Of a stretch of 64,000 nucleotides of DNA, positions 10,232 to 18,342 are shown piece after piece; within the stretch, counting starts at the first letter, position 1, and every line of letters begins with the position of its first letter. The stretch is from Nonomuraea rubra. GTDB taxonomy: Bacteria > Actinomycetota > Actinomycetes > Streptosporangiales > Streptosporangiaceae. The notes under the pieces were generated by a model that was not told the origin of the DNA, did not search any database, and saw only the letters and a list, made by a program, of their open reading frames with translations. The position numbers and the translations under genes were made by a program. Where the stretch lies: NCBI RefSeq assembly GCF_014207985.1, contig NZ_JACHMI010000001.1, forward strand, positions 9,903,001-9,967,000, read 5' to 3'.

Positions 10232-11130
10232 ACGGAGCGGTAGTAGCGGGCGGCGCCGGGATGCAGCGGCACGACACCGGTGCCGATCGCGTACCGCTCG
10301 TCCAGCCGCCCTCCGGGGGCCGACGGGGCCTGGAGGCGGTCGCGGGAGCTGAACAGGGTCTCGGTGATCGTGTAGGCCAGGTCGGCGGAGAGCGAGTTGC
10401 GGCACATCAGGTAGCTGGGCGTGCCGACCGTCCGGACGGACCTGGTGCCGCCGTAGGTGCCCGCGGGCACGGACGCGTCCTCGTACACGGGCCCGAACCG
10501 CCGCCGCAGCACCGGCACCATCGCCTCCAGCGACACCAGCCGCACGTCGTCCCGCGAGGCCAGCGCGGGCGTGGGCACCCCGCCGGACCAGAAGAACGCC
10601 TCGATCCGCCCGCCGAGCAGCGCCTCGACGGAGGCGTCCAGGTCGAGCCTGGTGATCGCGGGCGCCCGGCTCAGCCCGGCGACGGCCAGCACCCGGGCGG
10701 CGGTCACCGCGGTCCCCGACCCCTCGACGCCGATCGACACGGCCCGGCCCGCGAGCTGCCCCACCGTGGTGATCGCCGAGTCCCTGGCCACGACCAGATG
10801 CACGTAGTTCAGGTACATCCTGGCCAGGGCGGCGACGGGCCGGCGGCGGACGCGTACCGCGTCGTCGGCGCTGTCGGCCAGCGCGAACCCGGCGTCGGCC
10901 CGCCCGTCGGTCATCATCGTGAGGTTCTGCACGCTCGCGGCGGTCGGCAGCTCCCGCACCCGCATCCCGCCGCGCCGCAGCTCCTGCGCGAGCCGCTCCC
11001 CGAGCTCCCGGTACGGCCCGCCGGTCAGCCCGGTGGCCAGCCGCAGCTCGAACGCCTCGTCCCCGGCCCCTGAGCACCCGGCCGCCGCGAGCACGGCGAG
11101 CCCCAGCAGGGTACGGCGGGATATGGACAT
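10222..11130 (-). CDS. TAXI-family solute-binding lipoprotein
   Basis: The 302-aa protein has a Tat-like/lipoprotein signal (SRRTLLGLAVLAAAGC, lipid-modified Cys19) and the TAXI TRAP-binding fold: LATGLTGGPYRELGERLAQEL, VQNLTMMTDGRADAGFALAD, VSIGVEGSGTAVTA, ALLGGRIEAFFWSGG. TAXI proteins normally feed TRAP membrane subunits. No TRAP permease gene is in this window, so it may deliver substrate to the MHS transporter or act as a sensor partner of the adjacent histidine kinase. It ends tail-to-tail with that kinase, overlapping by 10 bp. Confidence 0.9.
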   Translation of the reverse strand: MSISRRTLLGLAVLAAAGCSGAGDEAFELRLATGLTGGPYRELGERLAQELRRGGMRVRELPTAASVQNLTMMTDGRADAGFALADSADDAVRVRRRPVAALARMYLNYVHLVVARDSAITTVGQLAGRAVSIGVEGSGTAVTAARVLAVAGLSRAPAITRLDLDASVEALLGGRIEAFFWSGGVPTPALASRDDVRLVSLEAMVPVLRRRFGPVYEDASVPAGTYGGTRSVRTVGTPSYLMCRNSLSADLAYTITETLFSSRDRLQAPSAPGGRLDERYAIGTGVVPLHPGAARYYRSVYG

Positions 11131-11156
11131 GAATTCACGTTAGCCGGTGGAACAGA

Positions 11157-11885
11157 ATGGACGGTGTGACGACCGCACGCCTGCGCATCTCCCCAGAGCT
11201 GAGGATATTCCTGCCCGCGACCCGCCGCCACGAGTGGCAGGACGTGACCCCCGACAACACCTCCACCCTGGGCCACCACGTCGAGTCCGTCGGCGTCCCG
11301 CTGACGGAGGTCGGCCCCATGCTGCTCGACGGCCGGGGCGTGCCGCCCTCGTACCAGCTCGCGGCGGGCGACGTGGTGGACGTGCACCCGGTCCCCCGCC
11401 CCCAGCAGCTCCCCGAGGAGCCGCGGTTCCTGCTGGACGTGCACCTGGGCACGCTGGCGCGGCGGCTGCGCCTGCTCGGCATCGACGCCGCCTACCACAA
11501 CGACATGGACGACCCGGCGCTGGTGGTGCAGGCCAACGAGGAGCGGCGGGTGCTGCTCACGCAGGATCGCGGCCTGCTGCGCCGCCGCGCGCTGTGGCTC
11601 GGCGCGTACGTCCGCGGCTCCGCCCCCGCCGACCAGCTCCGCGACCTGCTCGAACGCTTCGCCCCGCCGCTGCGCCCGTGGACGCGCTGCACCGCGTGCA
11701 ACGGCGTGCTCGTGACCGTGACCAAGGACGAGGTGGAGCCGCATCTGGAGGCGGGCACGCGGCGCAGCTACGACGTCTACGGCCGGTGCGCGTCCTGCGG
11801 CCAGGTCTACTGGCACGGCGCGCACAGCGGCCACCTTGAGGAGATCGTACGATCGGCGCGATCCTGGGCTCACGGCATGTCGTGA
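11157..11885 (+). CDS. Mut7-C RNase-domain protein with N-terminal ubiquitin-like domain
   Basis: The 242-aa protein begins with a roughly 85-residue ubiquitin-like (ThiS/MoaD-like) domain (ISPELRIFLP, VHPVPR). The Mut7-C PIN-like domain follows: FLLDVHLGTLARRLRLLGID, LLTQDRGLLRRR. At the C-terminus two Cys pairs (CTACNG and CASCGQVYW) form a probable zinc ribbon. The Asp residues in FLLDVHL and TQDRGLL are the expected acidic nuclease positions. The ATG at 11157 has GGTGG upstream; GTG 11166 is an alternative. It is probably an RNA-processing factor of unknown target, and precedes the next gene by 13 nt. Confidence 0.87.
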   Translation: MDGVTTARLRISPELRIFLPATRRHEWQDVTPDNTSTLGHHVESVGVPLTEVGPMLLDGRGVPPSYQLAAGDVVDVHPVPRPQQLPEEPRFLLDVHLGTLARRLRLLGIDAAYHNDMDDPALVVQANEERRVLLTQDRGLLRRRALWLGAYVRGSAPADQLRDLLERFAPPLRPWTRCTACNGVLVTVTKDEVEPHLEAGTRRSYDVYGRCASCGQVYWHGAHSGHLEEIVRSARSWAHGMS

Positions 11886-11898
11886 TCGGAGAGTTGCC

Positions 11899-13053
11899 AT
11901 GGACGTGTTCGACCTGGCCAGGCTCGGCCCCATCACCCTGCGCAACCGCATACTCAAGGCCGCCACCTTCGAGGGCATGACCAGGGGCGCCCTGGCCGGC
12001 GACGACCTCATCGCCTTCCACCGCGCCCACGCCGCCGGCGGCGTCGCCATGACGACCGTCGCCTACTGCGCGGTCTCCCCCGAGGGCCGCACCGAGCGCC
12101 GCCAGATCTGGATGCGCCCCGAGGCGCTGCCCGGCCTGCGCCGCCTCACCGACGCCGTGCACGCCGAGGGCGCCGCCGCCTCCGCGCAGCTCGGTCACGC
12201 CGGGCCGGTGGCCAACGGCAGGTCCAACCGCCTGCCCGCCCTGGCACCGTCCGCCCGGTTCAACCCGCAGGCGATGCAGCTGACCCGCAGCGCCACCGCC
12301 GCCGACCTCGAACGCATCACCGCCGCCCACGCCACCGCCGCCGGGCTGGCCGTGGAGGCGGGCTTCGACGCCGTCGAGATCCACCTCGGCCACAACTACC
12401 TCGCCAGCTCGTTCCTGTCGCCGAGGCTCAACAAGCGCAAGGACGAGTACGGCGGCTCGCTGGCCAACCGCGCCAAGGTCGCCCTCGGCGTCGCCCGAGC
12501 CGTCCGCGACGCCGTCGGCGACCGCATCGCCATCCTGGCCAAGCTCAACATGGACGACGGCGTGCCCGGCGGCTTACGGCTGGAGGAGAGCCTGCAGGTC
12601 GCCCGGTGGCTCGAACGCGACGGCAGCCTGGACGCCCTGGAGCTGACCGCCGGCAGCTCCCTGCTCAACCCGATGTACCTCTTCCGCGGTGAGGCTCCGA
12701 TCGCCGAGTTCGCCGCCACCTTCAAGCAGCCGACGCGCCTGGGGCTCAGGCTCGCCGGCGGCCGGTTCCTGCGCGCCTACCCCTACGAGGAGGCGTACCT
12801 GCTGGACTCCGCCCGCCGGTTCCGCGCCGCGCTGAAGCTGCCGCTCATCCTCCTCGGCGGCATCACCCGGCGCGCCACCATGGACCTGGCCATGGCAGAG
12901 GGCTTCGAGTTCGTCGCCATGGCCCGCGCCCTGCTGCGCGAGCCCGATCTGATCAACCGCATCCGCACCGACCCCGGCACCCCGTCGCTGTGCACCCACT
13001 GCAACAAGTGCATGCCGACGATCTACACCGGCACCCGCTGCGTGCTCGCCTGA
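11899..13053 (+). CDS. NADH:flavin oxidoreductase, Old Yellow Enzyme family
   Basis: The 384-aa protein is an FMN-binding TIM barrel: LGPITLRNRILKAATFEGM at the N-terminus, AQLGHAG, AGFDAVEIHLGHNYLASSFLSP, SLANRAKV, and the phosphate-binding end GGITRR and EFVAMARALLREPDL. It has only the barrel, without the FAD/NADPH half of 2,4-dienoyl-CoA reductase. A C-terminal cluster C-x2-C-x2-C-x9-C (CTHCNKC...C) resembles the [4Fe-4S] site of that reductase, which is unusual for a barrel-only member. ATG 11899 is chosen over an upstream frame extension that overlaps the preceding gene. Substrate unknown; enone or nitro-compound reduction is likely. Confidence 0.9.
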   Translation: MDVFDLARLGPITLRNRILKAATFEGMTRGALAGDDLIAFHRAHAAGGVAMTTVAYCAVSPEGRTERRQIWMRPEALPGLRRLTDAVHAEGAAASAQLGHAGPVANGRSNRLPALAPSARFNPQAMQLTRSATAADLERITAAHATAAGLAVEAGFDAVEIHLGHNYLASSFLSPRLNKRKDEYGGSLANRAKVALGVARAVRDAVGDRIAILAKLNMDDGVPGGLRLEESLQVARWLERDGSLDALELTAGSSLLNPMYLFRGEAPIAEFAATFKQPTRLGLRLAGGRFLRAYPYEEAYLLDSARRFRAALKLPLILLGGITRRATMDLAMAEGFEFVAMARALLREPDLINRIRTDPGTPSLCTHCNKCMPTIYTGTRCVLA

Positions 13054-13064
13054 AGGCGCCGCCG

Positions 13065-13754
13065 TCAGACGGCCAGCAGCCGCTGCACGTCCTCCCGGTG
13101 CAGTTCCTCGGCGGTCCCGGTCCGTACGACGTGACCGCCGTCCAGGATGACGAACGTGTCGGCCAGCCGCAGCGCGATGTCCAGGTACTGCTCGACCAGC
13201 AGCACGGCCAGCCCGGCCGCGTGCAGCCGCTCGATGGCCGCCTCGATCTCCAGGATGATCGACGGCTGGATGCCCTCGGTCGGCTCGTCGAGGATGAGCA
13301 TCCTGGGCCGCGTCACCAGGGCACGCGCCATGGCGAGCTGCTGCTGCTGGCCGCCCGACAGGTGCCCGGCGCTCCGCTTGAGCAGCGGCTTGAGCGCCGG
13401 GAAGAGGTCGAGGGCCTCGTCGATGGCCTCCCCGGGCTGCTTGGCGGCCTCCACGGTCACCAGCAGGTTCCCCAGGACCGAGAGTTGCGGGAAGCACTGG
13501 TGGCCCTGGGGGACGTAGCCCATGCCGAGCCGTACACGCTCGTGCGGTTTGAGCCGGGTGACGTCCCGGCCGTCGAACGTGACCGTGCCCGCGGTGGCGG
13601 GCAGCACCCCCATGACGGTGTTGAGCAGCGTGGTCTTGCCGACCCCGTTGCGTCCCATGACGCACACGAGCCGGCCGGGCCCGACCTCCAGCGAGACCCC
13701 GAACAGCACGCGTGCCCGCCCGTACCCTGACTCAAGGCCGGTTACCGACAGCAT
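13065..13754 (-). CDS. urtE: Urea ABC transporter ATP-binding protein UrtE
   Basis: The 229-aa ATPase has Walker A GRNGVGKTT, signature LSGGQQQQLAMARAL and Walker B MLILDEPTEGIQPSII. The phrase EPTEGIQPSII is typical of UrtE within the LivF-like group. It is the last gene of urtABCDE and its 5' end overlaps urtD by 23 bp. It powers the UrtBC channel together with UrtD. It ends convergently with the flavin oxidoreductase gene, 11 nt apart. Confidence 0.93.
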   Translation of the reverse strand: MLSVTGLESGYGRARVLFGVSLEVGPGRLVCVMGRNGVGKTTLLNTVMGVLPATAGTVTFDGRDVTRLKPHERVRLGMGYVPQGHQCFPQLSVLGNLLVTVEAAKQPGEAIDEALDLFPALKPLLKRSAGHLSGGQQQQLAMARALVTRPRMLILDEPTEGIQPSIILEIEAAIERLHAAGLAVLLVEQYLDIALRLADTFVILDGGHVVRTGTAEELHREDVQRLLAV

Positions 13755-14484
13755 CCTCGGCCTTCCTCCTCCCCAGGTAGACCTCCTGCACCCGCGGGTC
13801 GGCGCTGACCTGCTCGACCGACCCCTCCACGAGCACCTTGCCCTCGTGCAGCACGGTCACCGTCGAGGCGTGCCGCCGCAGGAACTCCATGTCGTGCTCC
13901 ACCACGATCACCGTGTGGTCGTCGGCGATCTGGGTGAGCAGCTCGCCCGTACGCTCGCGTTCGTCCTTGGACATGCCCGCCACCGGCTCGTCCAGGAGCA
14001 GCAGCCTCGGGCGCTGCGCCAGCAGCATGCCGATCTCCAGCCACTGGCGCTGGCCGTGCGAGAGAACGCCCGCTGAACGCTCGGCGAGCTCTTCGAGCCC
14101 CGTCCTGGCCAGGGCCTCCTCGACCGCTTCCGAGACGCCCCTGCGCCGCCTGGCCAGCGACCACAGCGGCTTGCGGAAGCTGGCGGCCAGGTCGAGGTTC
14201 TCGACCACGGTGAGCTCCTCGAACACCACCGAGGTCTGGAACGTGCGGCCCACGCCCAGCCGGACGATCTGGTGCTCCTTCCTGCCGACCAGGTCGAGGC
14301 CGCCGAAGCGTACGGTGCCCGCGGCCGGCCTGGTCAGCCCGGTGATCACGTCGATGAGGGTGGTCTTGCCGGCGCCGTTGGGCCCGATGAGGAAGCGCAG
14401 CTCGCCCTCGGGCACGGTGAGGTCCACGCCGTCGAGCGCGCGGAAGCCGTCGAACACCACCTGTACGTCACGCAGTTCGAGCAC
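13732..14484 (-). CDS. urtD: Urea ABC transporter ATP-binding protein UrtD
   Basis: The 250-aa LivG-like ATPase carries Walker A GPNGAGKTT, signature LSHGQRQWLEIGMLL and Walker B LLLLDEPVAGMS. LSHGQ in place of LSGGQ is characteristic of UrtD and LivG proteins. It starts at GTG 14484 inside the end of urtC and overlaps urtE at its own end, so the operon is translationally coupled. It hydrolyses ATP at the cytosolic face for urea import. Confidence 0.93.
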   Translation of the reverse strand: MLELRDVQVVFDGFRALDGVDLTVPEGELRFLIGPNGAGKTTLIDVITGLTRPAAGTVRFGGLDLVGRKEHQIVRLGVGRTFQTSVVFEELTVVENLDLAASFRKPLWSLARRRRGVSEAVEEALARTGLEELAERSAGVLSHGQRQWLEIGMLLAQRPRLLLLDEPVAGMSKDERERTGELLTQIADDHTVIVVEHDMEFLRRHASTVTVLHEGKVLVEGSVEQVSADPRVQEVYLGRRKAEDAVGNRP

Positions 14485-15490
14485 GGCGCAACCTCCCCAC
14501 GATCCCGACGATCCCCTTCGGGGCCAGCGTCATGACCAGGATGAACAGGGCTCCTTGCAGGTAGAGCCAGCCGTCGGCGAACTGCTCGCTGAACGCCGTC
14601 TTGGCGTACCCCATGACGACCGCGCCGAGCACGGCCCCCGCCAGCGCGTGCCGCCCGCCGACGGCCACCGCGACGACCAGCTCCAGCGACGGCACGACGC
14701 CGAGCAGCGCGGGCGAGATGATGCCGACGACCGGCACGAACAGCGCGCCCGCCAGCCCGGCCATGCCCGCCGAGGCGGCGAAGGTGACGGTCTTGACCAG
14801 GGCCGGGTCGTAGCCGAGGAAGCGCACCCGGTCCTCGCCGTCGCGGACGGCGACGAGCAGCCGGCCGTACCGGCTGCCGACGAGCTGGCGGGTGGCCAGG
14901 TACAGGATTCCGAGCACGGACGCCACGACGATGTAGAGCCCGCGCTGCGTGGAGTCGTCGGCGAGGTCCTGGCCGAACAGCTCGAAGAAGTTCGTCATGC
15001 CGTTGGTGCCGCCGGTCAGCCCCTGCTGCCCGACCAACAGGATCACCATCGCGGCGGCCAGCGCCTGGGTGAGGATCGCGAAGTACGCCCCGCGCACCCG
15101 CTGCCGGAACACCAGCGTGCCCAGGATCACCGCGAGCAGCGCGGGCCCGAGCACCGCCATGCCCACCGCGAAGACCGGGTTGGCGAACGGCGTCCACAGC
15201 GCGGGCAGGCTCTCCACCCCGCTCCACACCATGAAGTCCGGCAGCCCGCCGGGCCCGGCCTCCTGCAGCTTGAGGTACATCGCCATGGAGTAGCCGCCGA
15301 GCCCGAAGAAGACGCCCTGCCCGAGGGTGAGCATGCCGCCCTTCCCCCAGGCCAGCCCGATCCCGAGCGCGACGATCGCGTAGCAGAGGTACTTGGCCAG
15401 CAGCCCCAGCCGGAACGGCTCCAGCAGCAGCGGCGCCGCGACCAGCGCGATCACCGCCACGGCCGCGAAGGGCAGGTTCCGTTTGATCAC
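14468..15490 (-). CDS. urtC: Urea ABC transporter permease UrtC
   Basis: The 340-aa LivM-like permease has roughly nine hydrophobic segments, AWGKGGMLTLGQGVFFGLGGYSM near the N-terminus, FNNG-like TGGTNGMTNF, and the cytosolic coupling loop with SRYGRLLVAVRDGEDRVRFLGYD. The VRDGEDR form separates UrtC from branched-chain amino acid LivM proteins. GTG 15490 overlaps the urtB stop (GTGA). Confidence 0.93.
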   Translation of the reverse strand: MIKRNLPFAAVAVIALVAAPLLLEPFRLGLLAKYLCYAIVALGIGLAWGKGGMLTLGQGVFFGLGGYSMAMYLKLQEAGPGGLPDFMVWSGVESLPALWTPFANPVFAVGMAVLGPALLAVILGTLVFRQRVRGAYFAILTQALAAAMVILLVGQQGLTGGTNGMTNFFELFGQDLADDSTQRGLYIVVASVLGILYLATRQLVGSRYGRLLVAVRDGEDRVRFLGYDPALVKTVTFAASAGMAGLAGALFVPVVGIISPALLGVVPSLELVVAVAVGGRHALAGAVLGAVVMGYAKTAFSEQFADGWLYLQGALFILVMTLAPKGIVGIVGRLRRARTA

Positions 15491-16335
15491 GTCAGCACCC
15501 TCGACCTCAGCACGAACAGCCCCTGCGGCCGGATCTGCAGGAACGCGATGACGACGGCGAAGACGATCACCTTGGCCAGCGAGGCGTCCGACCAGAACTC
15601 CGCGTAGGAGTTGAGCAGCCCCAGCCCGATCGCGGCGAGCACCGCGCCGCGCAGCTGCCCGAGCCCGCCGGCCACGACGACGAGGAAGGCGTCCACGATG
15701 TAGTACGTGCCGAGCGCCGGCCCGACGGGCCCGATGAGCGTCAGCGCCACCCCGGCCACGCCCGCCAGCCCGGAGCCGATGAAGAACGTCAGCATGTCCA
15801 CCCGGCCGGTGTCGATCCCGCTGGTGGCGGCGAGCTGCCGGTTCTGCACCACGGCCTGCGTCCGGCGCCCCAGCCCGGTCCGCGTGAGGTACACCCAGAC
15901 CGCGACCACGCCCGCCACCGCGAGCCCCATGATGAACAGCCGGTTGTAGGGCAGGATGCCCACCCCGCCCGCCAGCCAGGACGGCGCGGGCACCTGCACG
16001 TTGGGCGCCCCGAACAGGTCGCGGGCCAGCTGCTGCAGCACCAGGCTGACGCCCCAGGTGAGCAGCAGCGTGTCCAGCGGCCGGCCGTAGAAGTGCCGGA
16101 TCGCGCCCCGCTCCAGGATCAGCCCCATCACCCCGGCCACCAGGAACGCCACCGGCAGCGCCAGCACCAGGTCCTGCAGCAGGAACGCCGTGTAGGCCCC
16201 GGCCATGATGAACTCGCCGTGCGCCATGTTGATCACGCCCATCTGCCCGAACGTGAACGTCAGCCCGAGCGCGATCAGCAGCAGCACCGCCCCGATCGAC
16301 AGGCCGATGGGGAGCTGGTTGACGAAGGCCGACAT
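15487..16335 (-). CDS. urtB: Urea ABC transporter permease UrtB
   Basis: The 282-aa LivH-like permease has about eight membrane helices, with IALGLTFTFGQMGVINMAHGEFIMAGAYTAF split around the N-terminal pore region, LLLTWGVSLVLQQLARDLFG, and TRTGLGRRTQAVVQNRQLAATSGIDT in the coupling loop. NRQLAATSGIDT fits UrtB. The open frame extends upstream, but ATG 16335 is chosen because it overlaps the urtA stop by one base (TGATG). Confidence 0.93.
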   Translation of the reverse strand: MSAFVNQLPIGLSIGAVLLLIALGLTFTFGQMGVINMAHGEFIMAGAYTAFLLQDLVLALPVAFLVAGVMGLILERGAIRHFYGRPLDTLLLTWGVSLVLQQLARDLFGAPNVQVPAPSWLAGGVGILPYNRLFIMGLAVAGVVAVWVYLTRTGLGRRTQAVVQNRQLAATSGIDTGRVDMLTFFIGSGLAGVAGVALTLIGPVGPALGTYYIVDAFLVVVAGGLGQLRGAVLAAIGLGLLNSYAEFWSDASLAKVIVFAVVIAFLQIRPQGLFVLRSRVLT

Positions 16336-17543
16336 CACTGCCCCGCCGCCAGGCCGGCCGCCCACGGGTACCCCTTGAGGTACGGGTCCGGCTTGATCGG
16401 CTGTCCCGAGTCCCACACCTGCTTGATCAGGCCGTCCGGCTGGATGATGCCGATGCGGGCGGTCTTGTACAGGTGCTGGTTCTCGCCGTCGATGGTGACC
16501 AGGCCCTCGGGGCGTTCGAGCGCGATGCCGGGCGCGGCCTTCTTGACCGCCTCGACCTCGGTCGTGCCTGCCTTCTTGACGGCCTCGGCCCACAGGTAGA
16601 CGGCGTTGTAGCCGGCCTCCATGGGGTCGGAGGTGACCTTGGTCGCGCCGTACTTGGCCTTGTACGCCTTCACGAACGCCTCGTTGGCCGGCGTCTCGGT
16701 GGTCTGGTAGTAGTTCCAGGCGACCGGGTGACCGGCGATGTTGTCCACGCCGATGCCGGTGACCTCCTCCTCGGCGACGCTCACCGACAGCACCGGCATG
16801 GCCTCGGCCGTCGCTCCGGCGCTCTTGAGCTGCTTGAAGAACGCCACGTTGGAGTCCCCGTTGAGCGTGTTGAAGACCGCGTCGGGCTTGGCCTGCACGA
16901 CCTTGTTGACCAGCGTGGAGTACTCGGTGTGGCCGAGCGGGGTGTACTCCTCGCCGAGGATCTCCATGCCGTTCGCCGCCGCGTACGCCTTGATGATCTT
17001 GTTCGCGGTCCGCGGGAAGACGTAGTCGCTGCCCACCAGGAACAGCCGCTTCTTGCCCTGCTCCTTGAGGTAGTCGAGGCCGGGGATGATCTGCTGGTTG
17101 GTGGTCGCGCCGGTGTAGAAGATGTACGGCGAGCTCTCCAGCCCCTCGTACTGCACCGGGTACCACAGCAGCGCCTTGTAGCGTTCGAAGACCGGCAGCA
17201 TCGCCTTCCTGCTGGCCGAGGTCCAGCCGCCGAAGACGGTGGCGACCTTGTCCTGCCTGATCAGCTTCGTGGCCTTCTCGGCGAACGTGGGCCAGTCGGA
17301 GGCGCCGTCCTCCACGACCGGCACGAGTTTCTTGCCGAGCACGCCCCCGGCCTTGTTGATCTCGTCGATGGCGAGCAGTTCGGCGTCGCGCACGGTGACC
17401 TCGCTGATCGCCATCGTGCCGCTGAGCGAGTGCAGGAGGCCGACCTTGATCTCGTTGGAGGAGGCGGCGGGTTCGGCGTCGGATCCGCAGGCCGCCAGGG
17501 CCAGGACGAGTATCGCGGACACCATCGGGCGGGAGATGCGCAC
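16335..17543 (-). CDS. urtA: Urea ABC transporter substrate-binding lipoprotein UrtA
   Basis: The 402-aa protein has a lipoprotein signal ([14 protein letters not shown]; Cys is the lipid anchor) and a type I periplasmic-binding fold: [41 protein letters not shown] split by a loop, [34 protein letters not shown]. The last phrases are characteristic of UrtA/AmiC-like urea and amide binders. The GTG at 17543 is preferred over an upstream ATG (17594), since AGGAAGGA lies just before it and it leaves a normal-length signal. It heads urtABCDE, divergent from the urease operon that uses the imported urea. Confidence 0.94.
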   Translation of the reverse strand: MRISRPMVSAILVLALAACGSDAEPAASSNEIKVGLLHSLSGTMAISEVTVRDAELLAIDEINKAGGVLGKKLVPVVEDGASDWPTFAEKATKLIRQDKVATVFGGWTSASRKAMLPVFERYKALLWYPVQYEGLESSPYIFYTGATTNQQIIPGLDYLKEQGKKRLFLVGSDYVFPRTANKIIKAYAAANGMEILGEEYTPLGHTEYSTLVNKVVQAKPDAVFNTLNGDSNVAFFKQLKSAGATAEAMPVLSVSVAEEEVTGIGVDNIAGHPVAWNYYQTTETPANEAFVKAYKAKYGATKVTSDPMEAGYNAVYLWAEAVKKAGTTEVEAVKKAAPGIALERPEGLVTIDGENQHLYKTARIGIIQPDGLIKQVWDSGQPIKPDPYLKGYPWAAGLAAGQ

Positions 17544-17731
17544 AGGAGTTCCTTCCTGCCGACCGGTTCTGCGAGAAAGGTGACTCCGGGACATTTCACT
17601 TGAAGATCCCGTTTGTTAATTGGCGATTGCCGGACGTTCACAGAGACACGGGAAATTCATCCGCGCGGCGCGAAACCAACACGACATCCGCCCGCAACAG
17701 CGTGGAAACGGCCGGTTCCTAGGGTCCGGCC
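17544..17731. promoter_or_regulatory. Divergent urtA/ureA control region
   Basis: This 188-bp gap separates the urea importer and urease operons and must hold both promoters. The AT-richest stretch is around 17600-17625 (CCCGTTTGTTAATTGG), where -10-like hexamers occur on both strands, but no promoter pair is convincing. I looked for the GTnAC-n6-GaAAC nitrogen-regulator (GlnR) pattern and found only a poor match (GTGAC then ACATT near 17580). Confidence 0.45.
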
Positions 17732-18034
17732 ATGCGGCTTACCTCACACGAGCAGGAGCGGCTGCTCATCCACGTCGCCGCCGGTGTGGCGCGCGAGCGG
17801 CAGGCCAGGGGCCTGCGACTCAACCACCCAGAGGCTACCGCCATCATCGCCTCGTTCCTCATGGAGGGGGCCAGGGACGGGCGCACCGTCTCCGACCTGA
17901 TGGAGGCGGGGCGGTCGGTGCTCGGCCGGGCCGACGTCATGGAGGGCGTGCCGGAGATGCTGGAGAGCGTGCAGATCGAGGCCACGTTCCCCGACGGCAC
18001 GAAGCTGGTCACCGTCCACAGGCCCATCCCGTGA
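17732..18034 (+). CDS. ureA: Urease subunit gamma
   Basis: The 100-aa protein is full length for Ure[56 protein letters not shown] and [13 protein letters not shown] are all family blocks. It is the first gene of ureABCFGD and its stop overlaps the ureB GTG by four bases. With UreB and UreC it forms the cytosolic nickel enzyme that splits urea into ammonia and carbamate. Confidence 0.97.
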   Translation: MRLTSHEQERLLIHVAAGVARERQARGLRLNHPEATAIIASFLMEGARDGRTVSDLMEAGRSVLGRADVMEGVPEMLESVQIEATFPDGTKLVTVHRPIP

Positions 18035-18342
18035 TCCCCGGCGAGTACGCGCACCCCGAGGGCACGATCACGCTCAACCCCGGGCGCGAGCGGGTCACCG
18101 TGCGCGTGGTCAACACGGCCGACCGGCCGGTGCAGGTGGGCTCGCACTACCACTTCGCCGCCGCCAATCCGGGGCTGGACTTCGACAGGAAGGCCGCCTG
18201 GGGGATGCGGCTGGACGTGCCCGCGGGGACCGCGATCAGGTTCGAGCCGGGGGTCGAGCGTGACGTGACGCTGGTGCCGCTGGCCGGCCTGCGCGTGGTG
18301 CCCGGCCTGCGGCCGGAGTGGGCGGGTCCGCTCGATGGCTGA
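18031..18342 (+). CDS. ureB: Urease subunit beta
   Basis: The 103-aa protein starts at GTG 18031, overlapping the ureA stop (GTGA). It contains [17 protein letters not shown] at the N-terminus, the conserved [18 protein letters not shown] split as VGSHYHF and [27 protein letters not shown] and the C-terminal VTLVPLAG. Its end overlaps ureC by 8 bp. It is the small structural subunit of the urease trimer. Confidence 0.97.
   Translation: MIPGEYAHPEGTITLNPGRERVTVRVVNTADRPVQVGSHYHFAAANPGLDFDRKAAWGMRLDVPAGTAIRFEPGVERDVTLVPLAGLRVVPGLRPEWAGPLDG

Noticed and set aside
17544..17731. GlnR box (GTnAC-n6-GaAAC) between urtA and ureA
   Set aside because: Expected from biology, but the best match (GTGAC followed by ACATT) is too poor to call.
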